Source: Saxidomus purpurata
Taxonomy: Eukaryota > Mollusca > Bivalvia > Venerida > Veneridae
DNA: 64,000 nucleotides
Reading direction: 5' to 3'
NCBI GenBank assembly: GCA_022818135.1
Contig: JAFMSR010000001.1
Coordinates: 33,194,963-33,258,962 of the forward strand
The notes under the pieces are model-generated. The model saw nothing but the letters and a program-made list of their open reading frames with translations. It was not told the DNA's origin and did no database searches. The position numbers and the translations under genes were made by a program. Position 1 is the first letter of the stretch. Each line of letters opens with the position of its first letter. This document shows positions 50,801 through 59,190 of the stretch, piece after piece.

Positions 50801-51301
50801 AGGTTGTCTCCCCGAGCCTTGGGTGATACTGCCTCACGTGTTCCTATGCCAGAATCTGCAGCTTCTCTGGACTGGAGCAGTTTGGTTGATGTGGCAACAA
50901 AGGCTATAGAAGGTTCTGATGACCCTAAAGATAGAATCTCGTCTCCCGTCAATTCTACAATATCATCGACAAGTTCAGCTAGTAAATCTAGAGACATTAA
51001 GATCGAGTCATTATACAGACAGAGAAATCCTGACCGCCCTGCTGACCCACCGACGGGCAACAATCCTCCTGTGTGGCGATCAGTTGTGGCAAACCCACAA
51101 CAAAGAATCCAGGAACTTGAGGCGAAGGTATCGCAGCTGGAGGAGGAGCTAGCCCAGGAAAGACAGGAAAGTGCCGCCCTCGATGGCGAAGTTCAGAGAT
51201 TACGTATAGAGAATGCACGACTGCATGAAGAGTCGCAGAACGCCGCAGCTCAGTTAAGGCGATTTACAGAATGGTTTTTTACTACAATAGACAGACAGTA
51301 G
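23197..51301 (+). CDS. SIPA1L: SIPA1-like Rap GTPase-activating protein, 20 coding exons
   Basis: Spliced gene of the SIPA1L/SPAR family. These proteins switch off Rap1/Rap2 by stimulating GTP hydrolysis and act at the cortical cytoskeleton and at synapses. Twenty exons with GT-AG borders join in one frame (5154 nt, about 1717 residues; the human paralogues have roughly 1720-1800). The model shows a disordered N-terminus (1-440), the family motif before the GAP domain ([18 protein letters not shown], about 471-488), a RapGAP core (about 590-775) with catalytic loop [12 protein letters not shown] (Asn about 693), a PDZ domain (about 893-968, loop GLGQLGF), Ser-rich regions (974-1440), an SPAR C-terminal region and a final coiled coil ending [12 protein letters not shown]. 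The start is the first in-frame ATG after a TGA at 23176-23178, with A at -3. A relic exon at 37421-37556 is left out of the model. The paralogue cannot be assigned, since one invertebrate gene probably corresponds to the vertebrate set. Non-coding 5' exons were not found. Confidence 0.96.
25064..25337. repeat. imperfect inverted repeat in intron 1
   Basis: The left arm (25064-25167) read on the minus strand matches the right arm (25255-25337). The shared core is CTGGTAGACAGG, then a stretch around AGAGCAGGG, then ACAT and TTTCTCTT. The spacer is about 90 bp. It could be a folded-back duplication or a decayed palindromic element. Confidence 0.6.
29763..29809. repeat. (AG)n microsatellite
   Basis: About 23 uninterrupted AG dinucleotides, followed to about 29960 by an A/G-biased stretch with GATAGAGA-type words. 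The purine strand runs in the direction of the gene. It sits in intron 1, about 0.7 kb before exon 2. The Ser/Leu-rich minus-strand frames across it are by-products of the repeat. Confidence 0.95.
30501..30646 (+). CDS. SIPA1L: SIPA1L exon 2
   Basis: Residues 480-528. Encodes [19 protein letters not shown] and then [10 protein letters not shown], the strongly conserved strip just before the GAP fold. Acceptor TTTCAG|AT, donor GAG|GTATGT; enters in phase 1 and leaves in phase 0. Confidence 0.96.
30647..32743 (+). other. SIPA1L intron 2
   Basis: 2.1-kb AT-rich intron. I see no repeat family or coding exon in it; the open frames at 31418-31657 and 32448-32639 have no recognisable content. Confidence 0.7.
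32744..32932 (+). CDS. SIPA1L: SIPA1L exon 3 (start of GAP region)
   Basis: Residues 529-591: [16 protein letters not shown], then [20 protein letters not shown] and [10 protein letters not shown], all family motifs. Acceptor ATATTTAG, donor AGG|GTAAGG. Both ends are in phase 0. Confidence 0.95.
33310..33385 (+). CDS. SIPA1L: SIPA1L exon 4 (RapGAP domain)
   Basis: Residues 592-616, containing [21 protein letters not shown], the family's signature opening of the RapGAP fold. Acceptor TTTTCCAG, donor ATG|GTATGT; leaves in phase 1. Confidence 0.95.
33431..34502. repeat. direct repeats flanking a modular dispersed element in intron 4
   Basis: A 73-bp sequence at 33431-33503 (running from TTCTCTTCCTTG to GCAGATTGAAAGACT) recurs at 34429-34502 with few changes. 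Between the copies are four to five diverged modules of about 125 bp. Each carries words such as ACCATCATGACC, AACTCTGTCA and GCCCTTTTT. The inner element ends with GACAGCTCTTGTT, the same tail as the element ending at 15062. The flanking copies are too long for a normal target-site duplication, so a local duplication or a nested insertion is more likely. Confidence 0.7.
34803..34901 (+). CDS. SIPA1L: SIPA1L exon 5 (RapGAP domain)
   Basis: Residues 617-649: [26 protein letters not shown], matching the conserved GPAFEEFL...KGF block of RapGAPs. Acceptor TTCTTGCAG, donor AAT|GTAAGA. The exon enters and leaves in phase 1. Confidence 0.96.
35258..35361 (+). CDS. SIPA1L: SIPA1L exon 6 (RapGAP domain)
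   Basis: Residues 650-684: [20 protein letters not shown] and [15 protein letters not shown], the typical RapGAP beta-strand and HVSTMLP motif. Acceptor ATTTTCAG, donor CAG|GTAAAC; leaves in phase 0. Confidence 0.96.
35390..35995. repeat. dispersed repeat with about 3 tandem modules in intron 6
   Basis: Begins near GGGTCGCCCTTTCGGAG and has a (GTCC)n block at 35441-35457. It continues with three diverged modules of about 110-170 bp sharing TATAACTTTGCCATTTCTTA, GGTCATGATG and GACAGAGTTATGCCCC. It ends AGGGCGACACAAGTG...CATCTAG. The opening GGGTCGCCC and closing GGGCGAC are roughly inverted. This layout is common for non-autonomous elements in molluscs (from memory); no coding capacity is seen. 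Confidence 0.75.
36329..36486 (+). CDS. SIPA1L: SIPA1L exon 7 (catalytic Asn loop)
   Basis: Residues 685-736. Contains [18 protein letters not shown]; the Asn of GND (about 693) corresponds to the asparagine thumb with which RapGAPs drive GTP hydrolysis. It is followed by [20 protein letters not shown]. Acceptor TATTTCAG, donor ACAG|GTAATC; leaves in phase 2. The catalytic residue is intact, so GAP activity is possible provided the domain is complete (see the relic exon). Confidence 0.97.
36817..36923 (+). CDS. SIPA1L: SIPA1L exon 8 (RapGAP domain)
   Basis: Residues 737-772: [19 protein letters not shown] and FAEFLLAK, the conserved RSKDxPPFGP motif. Acceptor TTATTACAG, donor AAAG|GTATAG; leaves in phase 1. 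In vertebrate family members the next residues are VINAENAA, which here appear only in the damaged exon at 37421. Confidence 0.96.
37421..37556 (+). pseudogene. SIPA1L: relic SIPA1L exon (RapGAP C-terminal helices) with TGA and frameshift
   Basis: A good acceptor (pyrimidine run then CCAG at 37420) is followed in phase 1 by a frame reading [10 protein letters not shown]. An in-frame TGA (37450-37452) comes next, then EK and, at the spacing expected for the family, TRQEYLK. A second TGA follows (37501-37503). Moving the frame by one base after QEYLK, within or next to a run of four A, continues as [11 protein letters not shown] up to a donor TTA|GTATGT at 37556. The length of 136 is one base over a phase-preserving 135. 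The exon is therefore the orthologue of the conserved VINAENAA...TRTRQEYLKDLAEN exon, carrying one stop and one 1-nt indel. Exon 8 joins exon 9 in frame without it. An inner donor (AATG|GTGAGA at 37430) would leave a 9-nt in-frame microexon. Assembly error remains possible. Confidence 0.8.
37939..38030 (+). CDS. SIPA1L: SIPA1L exon 9 (linker and strand before PDZ)
   Basis: Residues 773-803: [15 protein letters not shown], then [12 protein letters not shown], matching the family's lysine-rich linker and GAIxWxV strand. Acceptor CCAAACAG, donor CAG|GTAGGT. Enters in phase 1, so it accepts exon 8 directly. Confidence 0.94.
38225..38395 (+). mobile_element. tRNA-derived SINE fragment in intron 9
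   Basis: A box-B-like GGGTTCGAGCCCC at 38255-38267 is followed by a SINE body (ATATGACACCAGTACTGG, GGAAGTGGACTCGAGA) and an A-rich tail ending near TAAATTAGTATAAAC. The tRNA-like head is poorly kept upstream (about 38225). It is a different body from the SINE at 10630. Similar units are common in bivalve genomes, from memory. Confidence 0.7.
38600..38745 (+). CDS. SIPA1L: SIPA1L exon 10
   Basis: Residues 804-851: [26 protein letters not shown] and [16 protein letters not shown]. This is the beta-rich region between the GAP and PDZ domains, and the GSVIGWT motif matches the family's GDVIGWT. Acceptor TATGTAG, donor CAA|GTAAAC; leaves in phase 2. Confidence 0.95.
39289..39403 (+). CDS. SIPA1L: SIPA1L exon 11
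   Basis: Residues 852-890: [15 protein letters not shown], then [19 protein letters not shown], matching the helix that precedes the PDZ domain. Acceptor ATTTTCAG, donor GAG|GTAAGT; leaves in phase 0. Confidence 0.95.
39868..40118 (+). CDS. SIPA1L: SIPA1L exon 12 (PDZ domain)
   Basis: Residues 891-973 hold a whole PDZ domain. The carboxylate-binding loop is [11 protein letters not shown], followed by [30 protein letters not shown] and [26 protein letters not shown] domains bind C-terminal peptides of membrane or scaffold proteins. Acceptor TTTTCAG, donor CCAAG|GTAAAA; leaves in phase 2. Confidence 0.97.
40119..42280 (+). other. SIPA1L intron 12 with G-rich runs
   Basis: 2.2-kb intron. The last 600 bp contain G-rich runs on the coding strand near 41690-41725 and a canonical four-run G-quadruplex motif at 42002-42022. 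The open frame at 41323-41559 has no recognisable content. Confidence 0.7.
42281..42820 (+). CDS. SIPA1L: SIPA1L exon 13 (Ser/His-rich region)
   Basis: Residues 974-1153. Low-complexity sequence: His clusters (HHRHHREP), Ser runs, and a charged stretch ([19 protein letters not shown]). It is poorly conserved but lies where the family has its Ser-rich post-PDZ region. Acceptor ATTGGCAG. The donor ATAG|GTACAT is weaker than the others; reading through adds 22 residues and stops at 42887. Spliced to exon 14 the frame continues. Confidence 0.88.
44447..44730 (+). CDS. SIPA1L: SIPA1L exon 14
   Basis: Residues 1154-1248: Ser/Gly/Tyr-rich disordered sequence ([40 protein letters not shown]). The GC-richer codon use contrasts with the flanking introns. 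Acceptor TTATATAG, donor CTCG|GTAAGT; leaves in phase 1. Confidence 0.9.
44770..44990. repeat. irregular short tandem repeat in intron 14
   Basis: Loose repetition of a word near TAGTCTAACTATAGTCTATAC, with about ten diverged copies. The rest of the 2.6-kb intron is AT-rich with no supported feature. Confidence 0.6.
47341..47399 (+). CDS. SIPA1L: SIPA1L exon 15 (short, proline-rich)
   Basis: Residues 1249-1268: [20 protein letters not shown], a short Pro-rich segment. Acceptor TATTACAG, donor GAT|GTAAGA; enters in phase 1 and leaves in phase 0. It is supported mainly by frame continuity and good splice sites. A missing exon nearby is possible. Confidence 0.78.
47969..48344 (+). CDS. SIPA1L: SIPA1L exon 16 (Ser-rich)
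   Basis: Residues 1269-1393: Ser/Thr-rich disordered sequence, for example [14 protein letters not shown] and [20 protein letters not shown]. Acceptor TTTGGTAG, donor AGAG|GTAAGT; leaves in phase 1. Read-through past the donor stops at 48493. Confidence 0.88.
49142..49283 (+). CDS. SIPA1L: SIPA1L exon 17
   Basis: Residues 1394-1440: [17 protein letters not shown] and [16 protein letters not shown]. Acceptor TATCAACAG, donor CAA|GTAAGC; leaves in phase 2. Confidence 0.87.
49519..49678 (+). CDS. SIPA1L: SIPA1L exon 18 (SPAR C-terminal region)
   Basis: Residues 1441-1494. [14 protein letters not shown] and then [17 protein letters not shown] correspond to the family's TRLRxS...xxxEEDLKKLIDxE segment. 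Acceptor TACAACAG, donor CTG|GTAAGT; leaves in phase 0. Confidence 0.93.
49945..50290. repeat. short tandem repeat that switches strand (head-to-head inverted array)
   Basis: In intron 18 the first part (about 49945-50030) repeats GTCACAAAGGCAGAATGTCTT with GTTACAGTA links. The second part (about 50070-50290) repeats the reverse complement, as in CTGTAACAAGACATTTTGCC and TGTGACTA. The unit is about 30 bp. The two halves could pair into a long imperfect hairpin in RNA or DNA. Confidence 0.85.
50370..50542 (+). CDS. SIPA1L: SIPA1L exon 19
   Basis: Residues 1495-1551: [26 protein letters not shown], matching the family's RRxLxRTLSDESI motif, then [11 protein letters not shown]. Acceptor ATTTCAG, donor ATAG|GTATAA; leaves in phase 2. 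Confidence 0.94.
50803..51301 (+). CDS. SIPA1L: SIPA1L exon 20 (C-terminal coiled coil and stop)
   Basis: Residues 1552-1717. [20 protein letters not shown] matches the family's MPLPDTAADLDWSNLVDAA. The last 68 residues form a coiled coil ([16 protein letters not shown] and [20 protein letters not shown]), ending [15 protein letters not shown] and TAG at 51299-51301. In SIPA1L proteins this leucine zipper supports self-association. Acceptor TTATTTAG. Confidence 0.96.
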
Positions 51302-54300
51302 AAAAAATGGGAAAAATTTGTTTATATCCATGTGATAATTATAAGTTTTGTAATTAGAGAATTGAATAAAAATCAGATGGGGTCAGTATAAAAACACACC
51401 AGATACATGTGTTAATATTGTAAAAACAATTTTTTCTCTCTCCATAATATCAGATCTTAAGTTTTAATTATTTGTATTTCTTTTTAGGTGTAAAAACAAC
51501 ATTAAATGCAGCATTTATGTACTCCTGATTTATGATATATAATGGATTTTAACGTATTGATATGTTTAATACGGCAGTAAATTAGTACTTTGTTATATCC
51601 TTCATTGTCACTGTTACACTTTGACCAAGTAGAGCTTGGCCTCAAGTATTAACTGTGCAGAATCCTAGTCAAAATTGCTCATTTTAAAAGAATCAGTTCA
51701 TTTTTATGGCACATTATTACATATTGCAAATCGTTTTATTGTTAATTAATATTTTTCAATTTTTAATCGGTTGTGTGTAAAGCATACTGGTACTGGTTGT
51801 CAATGTAAACACTGAAAATGTACACCAGTTTTAGTTTATAGCTTCTAGCAAAACATTTTAGATAATGTTGCATTTATAATGCACTTTAAACAAAGTCAGT
51901 TTTATCACCCTGTTAAAAAAAACCCCACATTTTTCTAAAGATTTTATTCTTTCCGAGTTGTGATATAGAAAATGTGCTGATGTTACTTGTTTTTTTACAG
52001 TGACAGCATTTCAGTGATTGAATGTCAAAATGTTGTCGCTAGTACAGTTGAATGCTGTCAATGTTGCTGTGAAATGCTGTCGATGTTAAGTAAAATGCTG
52101 TCAATGTTACAGTGATTCATCGAGAGTGGCTGCCAGTAGTTTAGTGATTCACCAAGATTTACTGTTTCAGTTATAAAATAACCATGTTAACTGGGACCAT
52201 AAGTTAAGTTTATTGTTGAGGGAAAGGCAGCAAAGCTGCAGGGGTTGTATCCTGCTGTAACCTTTATGATGTAACAAGAATTTCAAGGGGCTTTCTGCTT
52301 GTTTGGTTTTTATCTCACTGACAGATATCGCTCAACATGGCCGTATTCCAAGCCCTAAACGTTAAAACTAAGGTATACAGTATTGTCAATCAAAGCGATT
52401 GTGTTGGAGGTTTGGGACAGCTTATAAAACGCCAGAAGAATGTGACCAGTATCCCAGAATTCCAATTTTGGAAGTTGTAAAGAATGTGTTAATTTAAGGA
52501 AAAAAAAGAGAAAAACTTTCTTGCCTATACAGTAATAGTTACTTTTCTATTAGAAATGATAAGTATTTCCTGTGTTTCTTCAGTATTGTTGGGTATATTT
52601 AAAACCAGCTTTCTCTCTGTTTGAGATATACGGCAATTAGTGTTTCAGATTTGCTTGTACCAGATTGTAGCTACATGTAATTGCTTCCTAAGCTTTGTAA
52701 ATGGTCGGCATTTAATTTATTAGAATTTCTTTTATTGTCTCAAATGAATGTGCATTTTGCACATTTTACATTTGGGGACTAGTATTGCAAAAACCTGGCC
52801 TCTAAATAGTTTACTTCAATATAAAATTGACCAATAAGACGCTAGTGATTTGAGACTCATTTCTGAGAAAATAGGTTATGATACTCGGCTCAAAATGAAA
52901 CATCTCTTTAGAAAGTATTCTCACAGAATCAAGTTTTAGGAATCACAGTAATTTCACTAATGAGGTAAATATTAAATTTTCCATATATATCTAAATAGTT
53001 TGGGATTCTACCATAGGGAAACATGAATAAACTATATATGTAGAAAAGGGAGTTTGTGGAGGTGCTAATTGTAAGTACACTTGTTTCAGATGGCACAACG
53101 TTCTTGTTGGGTTCTTTTTTGTGTCTGCAATGCAGTCATATGGTTCAAGTTTTGTTTATTCAGATTATTCTTATACCTACACATTAACGTTAAAACATAA
53201 TATATCTGGTAGTTAGTAATGTCCACAAAGATTATATTAATATCAATGGAATGTTTCAAAATATTCATAATACCTGAAACAGTTGAAACAGTTTATTTGC
53301 ATTAAGGGCCTCTGGCTGATACACATAATATACAACATCATACTTTTACACCACATGTTAGATAGTCGTTCATCACCATGACAATATTATGAGAACAATA
53401 TATTATTACAAAAGGCTACTTTGTAAACGAAATGATCGTAACATCTGTGTTAACAGTCTTAATTTATAGAAAAGTTTCTTTATGATATTTGAGGTTGTAT
53501 GAAAGTTACTCAAACGATATATTCGTGTGGTAAATACATGTAGCTAAATTTCACATTGTATATTCATTTCTACATGACATTAAACGAGAAAATTTATGTA
53601 AGATTGGCATGTTATAAAATGACTGCGGGATATATTTCTTAAGAAATTTCAGATTACAGTGGGCACTTCAAAATAAACTAGGTTTACGCATTGAACTATT
53701 AAGAACACAAAGTATTCTGACCAGTTTACTTTTATAATGTATTGTATGTATAGTCTAACCATTTGTATATTTCCTCAAATCTTCATGTTTTCCTGGTCCT
53801 TTATTAGAATCATTGTCATGTGTTTAAATATATACATTAAGTACATCATATCATGTAAATACATGTAACAGTTTTAGAGGCAGTAGTGTCTATGCCTTTA
53901 TACTGGATCATTGTAGAAAATACTCTATTCTTTTAAAGTACAGAATATATCTAAGACAAAGAGAAAAACGATTAAAATATTTATAACAAATTGGTGTTTC
54001 TTTTTACTTGAAAAATTGTGTTAGCCAATTCTTACCAAAGACTCCAAAAATGCAATTGACCCGACATTTGGTATTCATGAAAAGTAATCATAATGATGGC
54101 CTACCAGTATTTATTACCTGTAAAATGTTTGAATCATGAATCATCAATTGACCATCACAATTTTTAGAAAAAACACTGATTTATACTTTAATGAAAATGG
54201 ATATTACCAATATAATTGAAATATCCTAGTAAAATATTGATAATCCACCAATTTATTGGAGATTTATTTTTTATGTCCATGCAAATTGGGCAACAAAAAA

Positions 54301-54755
54301 TCTATATAGAATGCATACCAAACCCTGGTTTTCGAATATGCCAGAGAAACACTTGTCAGACTCGCCAGGCAAATGCACTCGCTGCCCTAAGGTAGATACA
54401 TGCTACCTCTGATTATCACAAGTACTCGTTTTTCCCACATAGTATCACCCTTTGCAACCAACTCCCATGTAACATTGCTACTATACCTGACCTTGGCCAG
54501 TTCAAACAGGCTGTGGTAAATATTTAGTAATAGTCAGGTGATCGATGTTTTTATCTTTTAATTTTATTTCTGTTCTCAATTATATGCTAACATTTTAACC
54601 TTTGACTGAATACTTTCATCTAAGTCCCACTTTTACCTGACAAAACTTTCTGGTTTTTTTATCCGACGCCAGTACCCAGAGATAGATAGATACTTGTGAC
54701 TTAAAATGATCTGTGGTAGCAACACAGTATCATGACCAGTGAGGTAGAAGAGAAA
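51302..54755. other. SIPA1L 3' region and intergenic DNA
   Basis: AT-rich with no convincing frame. A short tandem repeat of about 27-35 bp (core AATGCTGTCAATGTT) has three copies at about 52045-52115. The first part is probably 3' UTR. Confidence 0.65.
51365..51370 (+). terminator. candidate SIPA1L poly(A) signal AATAAA
   Basis: AATAAA begins 64 nt after the stop codon. Further hexamers lie near 53026 and at 53672-53677. The proximal one would give a very short 3' UTR, so a longer UTR ending near 53.7 kb is equally likely. Not decidable from sequence. Confidence 0.4.
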
Positions 54756-55286
54756 CTAAGCTAGTTTAAGGTTGCAACAGCAAAACGTATCCATTAGAGG
54801 AATTTGCAAGCTAAAATTTAAATGAGAAGACAAAGGTATTGGTACAAGTTCAGACTGTCGCATTGTTCCATTAAAACACTGGGTGACTGGTACGGCTTGT
54901 ACCAAGTAGACCGTGTTGCATGCTTCCCGTCCGATATCAAAGTTGGGGTACAAGTCTCTCTACACTAGCGTTTTGTGACACCACAACAGAGCCAGGTCCA
55001 ATAGCGGAAACGTATCAAACTTAATGGGATGTACAGGGATGATTGATACATTAAAATTTAAATTTATTAAAGTCAGCAGTCATTTGAAATACCGGTAATA
55101 TGAGTACTCACCCGACTCTCCAACCGCAAACTAGTGGCACGGAATTACCTGACATAGTAATGCATAATAAATAGAAAAATGCTTCGCTAGCACAAGTTTT
55201 CCTTTGTAACCCCCGTCTCCTGATCTCCACTGTAACATATTTGCGTGAATTAAACCAACTTGTGTCAGGTAGACGATTAACACCAT
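54756..55286 (-). CDS. candidate small secreted protein, two exons (unrecognised)
   Basis: Exon 1 (55286-55149) starts at an ATG and reads MVLIVYLTQVGLIHA, a signal-peptide-like stretch, then NMLQWRSGDGGYKGK. It ends TGTCAG|GTAATT in phase 0. Exon 2 (54959-54756) follows an acceptor ending GTGTAG, also in phase 0, and reads DLYPNFDIGREACNTVYLVQ, a glycosylation-like NGT, and a CCC cluster four residues before the end (NLKLA, stop). The total is about 113 residues. The late Cys cluster recalls secreted cystine-knot cytokines, but no family is recognised. An A-run (55312-55320) upstream could hide a longer N-terminus through a 1-nt length difference. Chance is not excluded. Confidence 0.3.
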
Positions 55287-56917
55287 CAGACTTGAGAAAA
55301 TCCACAGAGGAATTTTTTTTTTATAAAAGATCCCATTTATGACGCGAGGCTTACAGGCGAATGGATGTATTGTGATGTGCCAGAACACTCTCCAATTCGT
55401 TAATATGTACACGATAATACTTCAAACATTTTAATGCATGCAACACACTAGCCGAAGAACAGAACGGATTTCAATAACATCGTTAAATTCATACGGTTTT
55501 ACATTGACAGACATTATAAATCTGTATTATCGTTCTTGGGAAAGACTAGTATTAGGCCCCTATCCTCCTTTAGAAACTTCTCATATAAGGTAGTGTTCAG
55601 TTTGTAAAAGCATTTGATGATTGGTCGAAATTCATGGATAAAGATACACTAACCGATGCTATTTACATCGAGATCTGTGCAGCATTTGACTCGGTGTCAC
55701 AAGAAATGTAATTCTCCGCGTTACGGCGTATAGCGGAGAATTGTTGTCTCAACACAGCGTGACCAAAACAGGTTATTCAAGTTTTGGTCAGTATAAATGA
55801 CCAGTGGCGTGTATGTGTGGTCACTTCTATAAATGCGCCTCGCCAACGCAAAACAGACTTGTTGGTTGTTTTGGTTTTGGTCAAGTGTGACGTTGAGACC
55901 GTTTATTGGAGACGTTTCTGGCTTTTGGAATTGGTGTATATATCCTTCTATGGATGAACAACTTTCTATGTGACCTAACTTCGAAGAGCTTCTTCAAACT
56001 ATAACTTTTCTACTAAGTAACTAGTAATTAATATTCCCCGGAGTTCGGCCATAGGACGTCTTTTTATGTACCCGAAATTGTGGTTTGTGATAATTGCAAA
56101 GTATTCAAAGATAGTGCATGTATTGAGGATTTTACCTCTGGTCAAAATGGCCTTCATAAATGTAAAATGGAAAACGTGGAATAGTGATCCGTTACATATG
56201 TACATGATGCTTGATAAAACAGGTATGTCATCACAAATTTGAAATCTGTAAACGCTGATATCGATCTTGTAGGATACACAATGCACTTGCACGACTGACT
56301 GATTGGGGTTGTTTACCCTCGGTATTTGACACTATCATATGACCGAGCTTCATGGTCTGAAGTTGTAAGCTTACATAATGTGCATTGTCTTAATCTAAGA
56401 GGAGACCTCCTACTGCTCCCAGTTAAGCATATTCTACATGTACTAGTTATCTACAACTGTATTGTCAGACCAATTTGATACTATGAGTCAAAGGTTTCGG
56501 GTACAAACATCTTGTGTTGAAAGGACATTCGTGCAGTTGTAATGTGCAAAGAAGAACCATTATATGATTACCTTCACTTTTTATGCTTTGTTATGAATAT
56601 CGTTAAAAAGAACTAAATCTAACAACATTGGTATATAAAGTAATGATCAAATTAAGCCTTAGGTATTCTGATCCATCATTATACTTAGCCAAGATTCATA
56701 TTAGGTGTTTTGAGTTTAACTTAAATTTCCTTTACTGCATAAATTATTTCAATTTGTACATAAAAACATCATTTTTCCATATACTATTTATACCAGCTAT
56801 ATTTCAAAATGAAAAAGTAGGATATAAAATTCAACAAAGCATATTGCAAGCATTAAACTTTATTCAATATTCACATCTGATGACATTTCATTTAGACTGA
56901 TTACCAGCAGTTAGTTA
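55287..56917. other. non-coding stretch with a perfect 9-bp hairpin
   Basis: Contains inverted 9-mers ATTCTCCGC (55711-55719) and GCGGAGAAT (55733-55741) around a 13-base loop. Otherwise AT-rich and featureless. Confidence 0.6.
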
Positions 56918-57295
56918 TTACATGTTTCTTTTTATTGCGTCCAGAATGCTAGACATATTGAGTAGCATGCCCTGTCTGTCTTTGATTTCAGTGAGCCACG
57001 TCGATGTTGACGTATCGTAGTACATTTCAAGGGCGTTCAAGGGCCAGAGGGTTCCATATTCTTTCAACGTTTTAACGAAATACGCTGCAAAGCATTCACA
57101 TTCATCCTGATCTAAGCCTCCTTTCTTGTGATCTTGAACCATCCAGGCGCCCCAATACGTTTTCAGGTTTGTGCAGTTTTCTGCTTGTATAAGATTGTCA
57201 GTGAGATTGCTTTTCTGTTCGGCAGTACCACAGCCACTCCAGTGTCTGCCAGTATTGGTCTTACTGGTAGCACCCGCTGCGTATGTGTGATATTC
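56918..57295 (-). CDS. probable terminal exon of an unrecognised minus-strand gene
   Basis: A 126-codon minus-strand frame stays open from just after a TGA at 57296-57298 to TAA at 56918-56920. Its composition is strongly protein-like (rich in Asp, Glu, Lys, Trp and Cys, low in the Phe/Ile/Tyr/Asn bias of AT-rich noise). Readable parts are RHWSGCGTAEQKSNLTDN, CTNLKTYWGAWMVQDH, GGLDQDECECFAAYFVK and TLWPLNALEMYYDTSTS. There is no good start codon at the front, so it is probably the last exon, entered by splicing. The acceptor is not resolved (candidates near 57292 and 57219). No family recognised. The overlapping 140-codon frame at 57163-57585 looks like noise. Confidence 0.5.
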   Translation of the reverse strand, partial: EYHTYAAGATSKTNTGRHWSGCGTAEQKSNLTDNLIQAENCTNLKTYWGAWMVQDHKKGGLDQDECECFAAYFVKTLKEYGTLWPLNALEMYYDTSTSTWLTEIKDRQGMLLNMSSILDAIKRNM

Positions 57296-58369
57296 TCAGG
57301 GGGTCGGACGTAAACGATGTATCTCGGGGCTTTAAGCGAGAATTTGATGTAGTTCTGGTCAAAATGGCGGAAATTTAATGTTTTTTTGGGGGAGACGGAT
57401 AAGAAAATTGGTAAGGAAATGTTTATTTTTAATTTGATCGAACTGTATAGCCCTTTGTATAGCCACATGTAATATATGAAATCGTCACACCCGTTTTGGA
57501 TCGTGGACCTAAAAATAAAAAAAATATTGAAGGGATAAATTAGTCGGTAGTGTTTATGTTTGGATTTTCCGCCGTTTTCTCCCAAGTTTGGACGGTTCAG
57601 ACCGCTTTACTCGAGCTTATTTGAATGTATTTCGTATAAACATGATGCGATCTATTGTTATGAAATGTGTGCACGTTTCCAATATGAACTATCGCCGATT
57701 TTTTAATTTAAACTTTGTATCTCGGGTCGTATTAAAGCGATTTGATGTATCTGCGATTTTTTTCTTCATACCTATCCAACATATTCTTTGATAACTTAGT
57801 GAAATATTTCACCGCAAATCCAGGACCAATTATTTTTTGATAATTCTTTGGGCTAATACACTGGCACCAGAGTACTAGACTGCCCTGTAATTTTAACAAA
57901 AAAATACCCCAAAATATACCTAAATAACACCCTATCATGAAAAAAAAGGTAAAAAGTCATTTTCTGACAAACCCCCGTATACACTGTTCTATATTATTCA
58001 AGACCTTGAACAGAGGTATACGTTTAGTTGGTGTCTGCACTGCTTGTATACACATGTTTGTTTGGAGCAATAAAAGAAGGTTAAGATAAAACAATCGGGA
58101 AGTTCAAAATCAATGAATATGAATAAACCTTTATATGAAATACGTATTTCTAATGAATATGTATGACCTAATCACGTGTTCAAAGTCGTTAAGGTGCCGG
58201 ATTCACTCTGAACTGTTGAAATGGTGTGCGTAAAAGCTTCTTCTGGTCAAAATGAAAACATTAAAGGAATGTTTAAAGATATTAAAACCGCAAAGTGAAG
58301 AAGAGAAAAGATTAAATTTATTCTTAGTCGAAATACGCCAAGCCAGAAACAATGAAAACGTTTACTTAC
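57296..58369. other. non-coding, possible intron of the minus-strand gene
   Basis: AT-rich. The frames at 57588-57791 and 57732-57938 have no family content. Confidence 0.45.
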
Positions 58370-58533
58370 CTCTGTCCACAACATGCGCCAGACGCAAGCT
58401 GTACCGGGGATCAGTTTGCTGCTTTGTTTTTTAGGATAATTTCGCAACGTTTCCGTTACCGACGACCAGAATAAATCACCTACTATACTTTGCAATGATC
58501 TCTTCAATTTAATTAATTCTATTACACTGTATT
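58370..58533 (-). CDS. possible internal exon of the same minus-strand gene
   Basis: The minus-strand frame reads YSVIELIKLKRSLQSI, then VGDLFWSSVTETLRNYPKK, then LIPGTACVWRMLWTE. It stops exactly at a strong donor GAG|GTAAGT (GT at 58369-58368), leaving phase 0. Possible acceptors end CTAG at 58534 or GAAG nearer the centre. It lies 1.1 kb upstream of the exon at 56918-57295 and shares its protein-like composition. The link between the two is inferred and the phases could not be matched with certainty. Confidence 0.4.
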
Positions 58534-59190
58534 CTAGTATATTGATTGTGTCAGTTTAATAAACGTTCAGTTAATCAACTGTTTGTGTACTATTCTAAAG
58601 CATATATGCGTGAAAAAAGGACTAGAAGGACTGTTTCCTCTCTGCATATTTCATAAAATAGATAATCGTTTGAATAAGTCTGAGACAAACCCAATGGTGG
58701 ATGAGGAGGCCGACTCGCAACATTAAAACATGGTATGTAACGCCTACAAACTGAAAGTTACAGCTATGTATGTCCGGAACATCCTTGAGTTATCAACAAA
58801 GCAAAAGTTTGATGACATACTGCGGTTGGTGGATTGACTGACACCTACCAATTCTTTTACATACTTGATCGGATGAAGATTTAATGAAGAGAATTTCGAA
58901 ATAAATTTGGTCAAATGACTTGTGATTCTCCTGAGAGTAGATCATTCTTCCAACATAAAGATACAGTCCGATTCAATCAAATAAACTTGATGTTTCGTCA
59001 CCAATGTTAACGTTAACGGCTTAGGCTTTTTATGCCAAGGTTTCTTGTATCTAAATCTGTATGTATGTTAACTCTATATTCCAACGCACGTACGTTGTAA
59101 CGTCGTTTCTGATTGGTTATGTAATTTAAATTTTCGGCGGTTAAAATAACGTATATAGAGTCGCAAAAATAGAACGATCAGTAATGATTG

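Noticed and set aside
57163..57585. 140-codon minus-strand frame
   Set aside because: Composition is typical of AT-rich noise (Ile, Phe, Tyr, Lys); the overlapping frame ending at 56918 is more protein-like.
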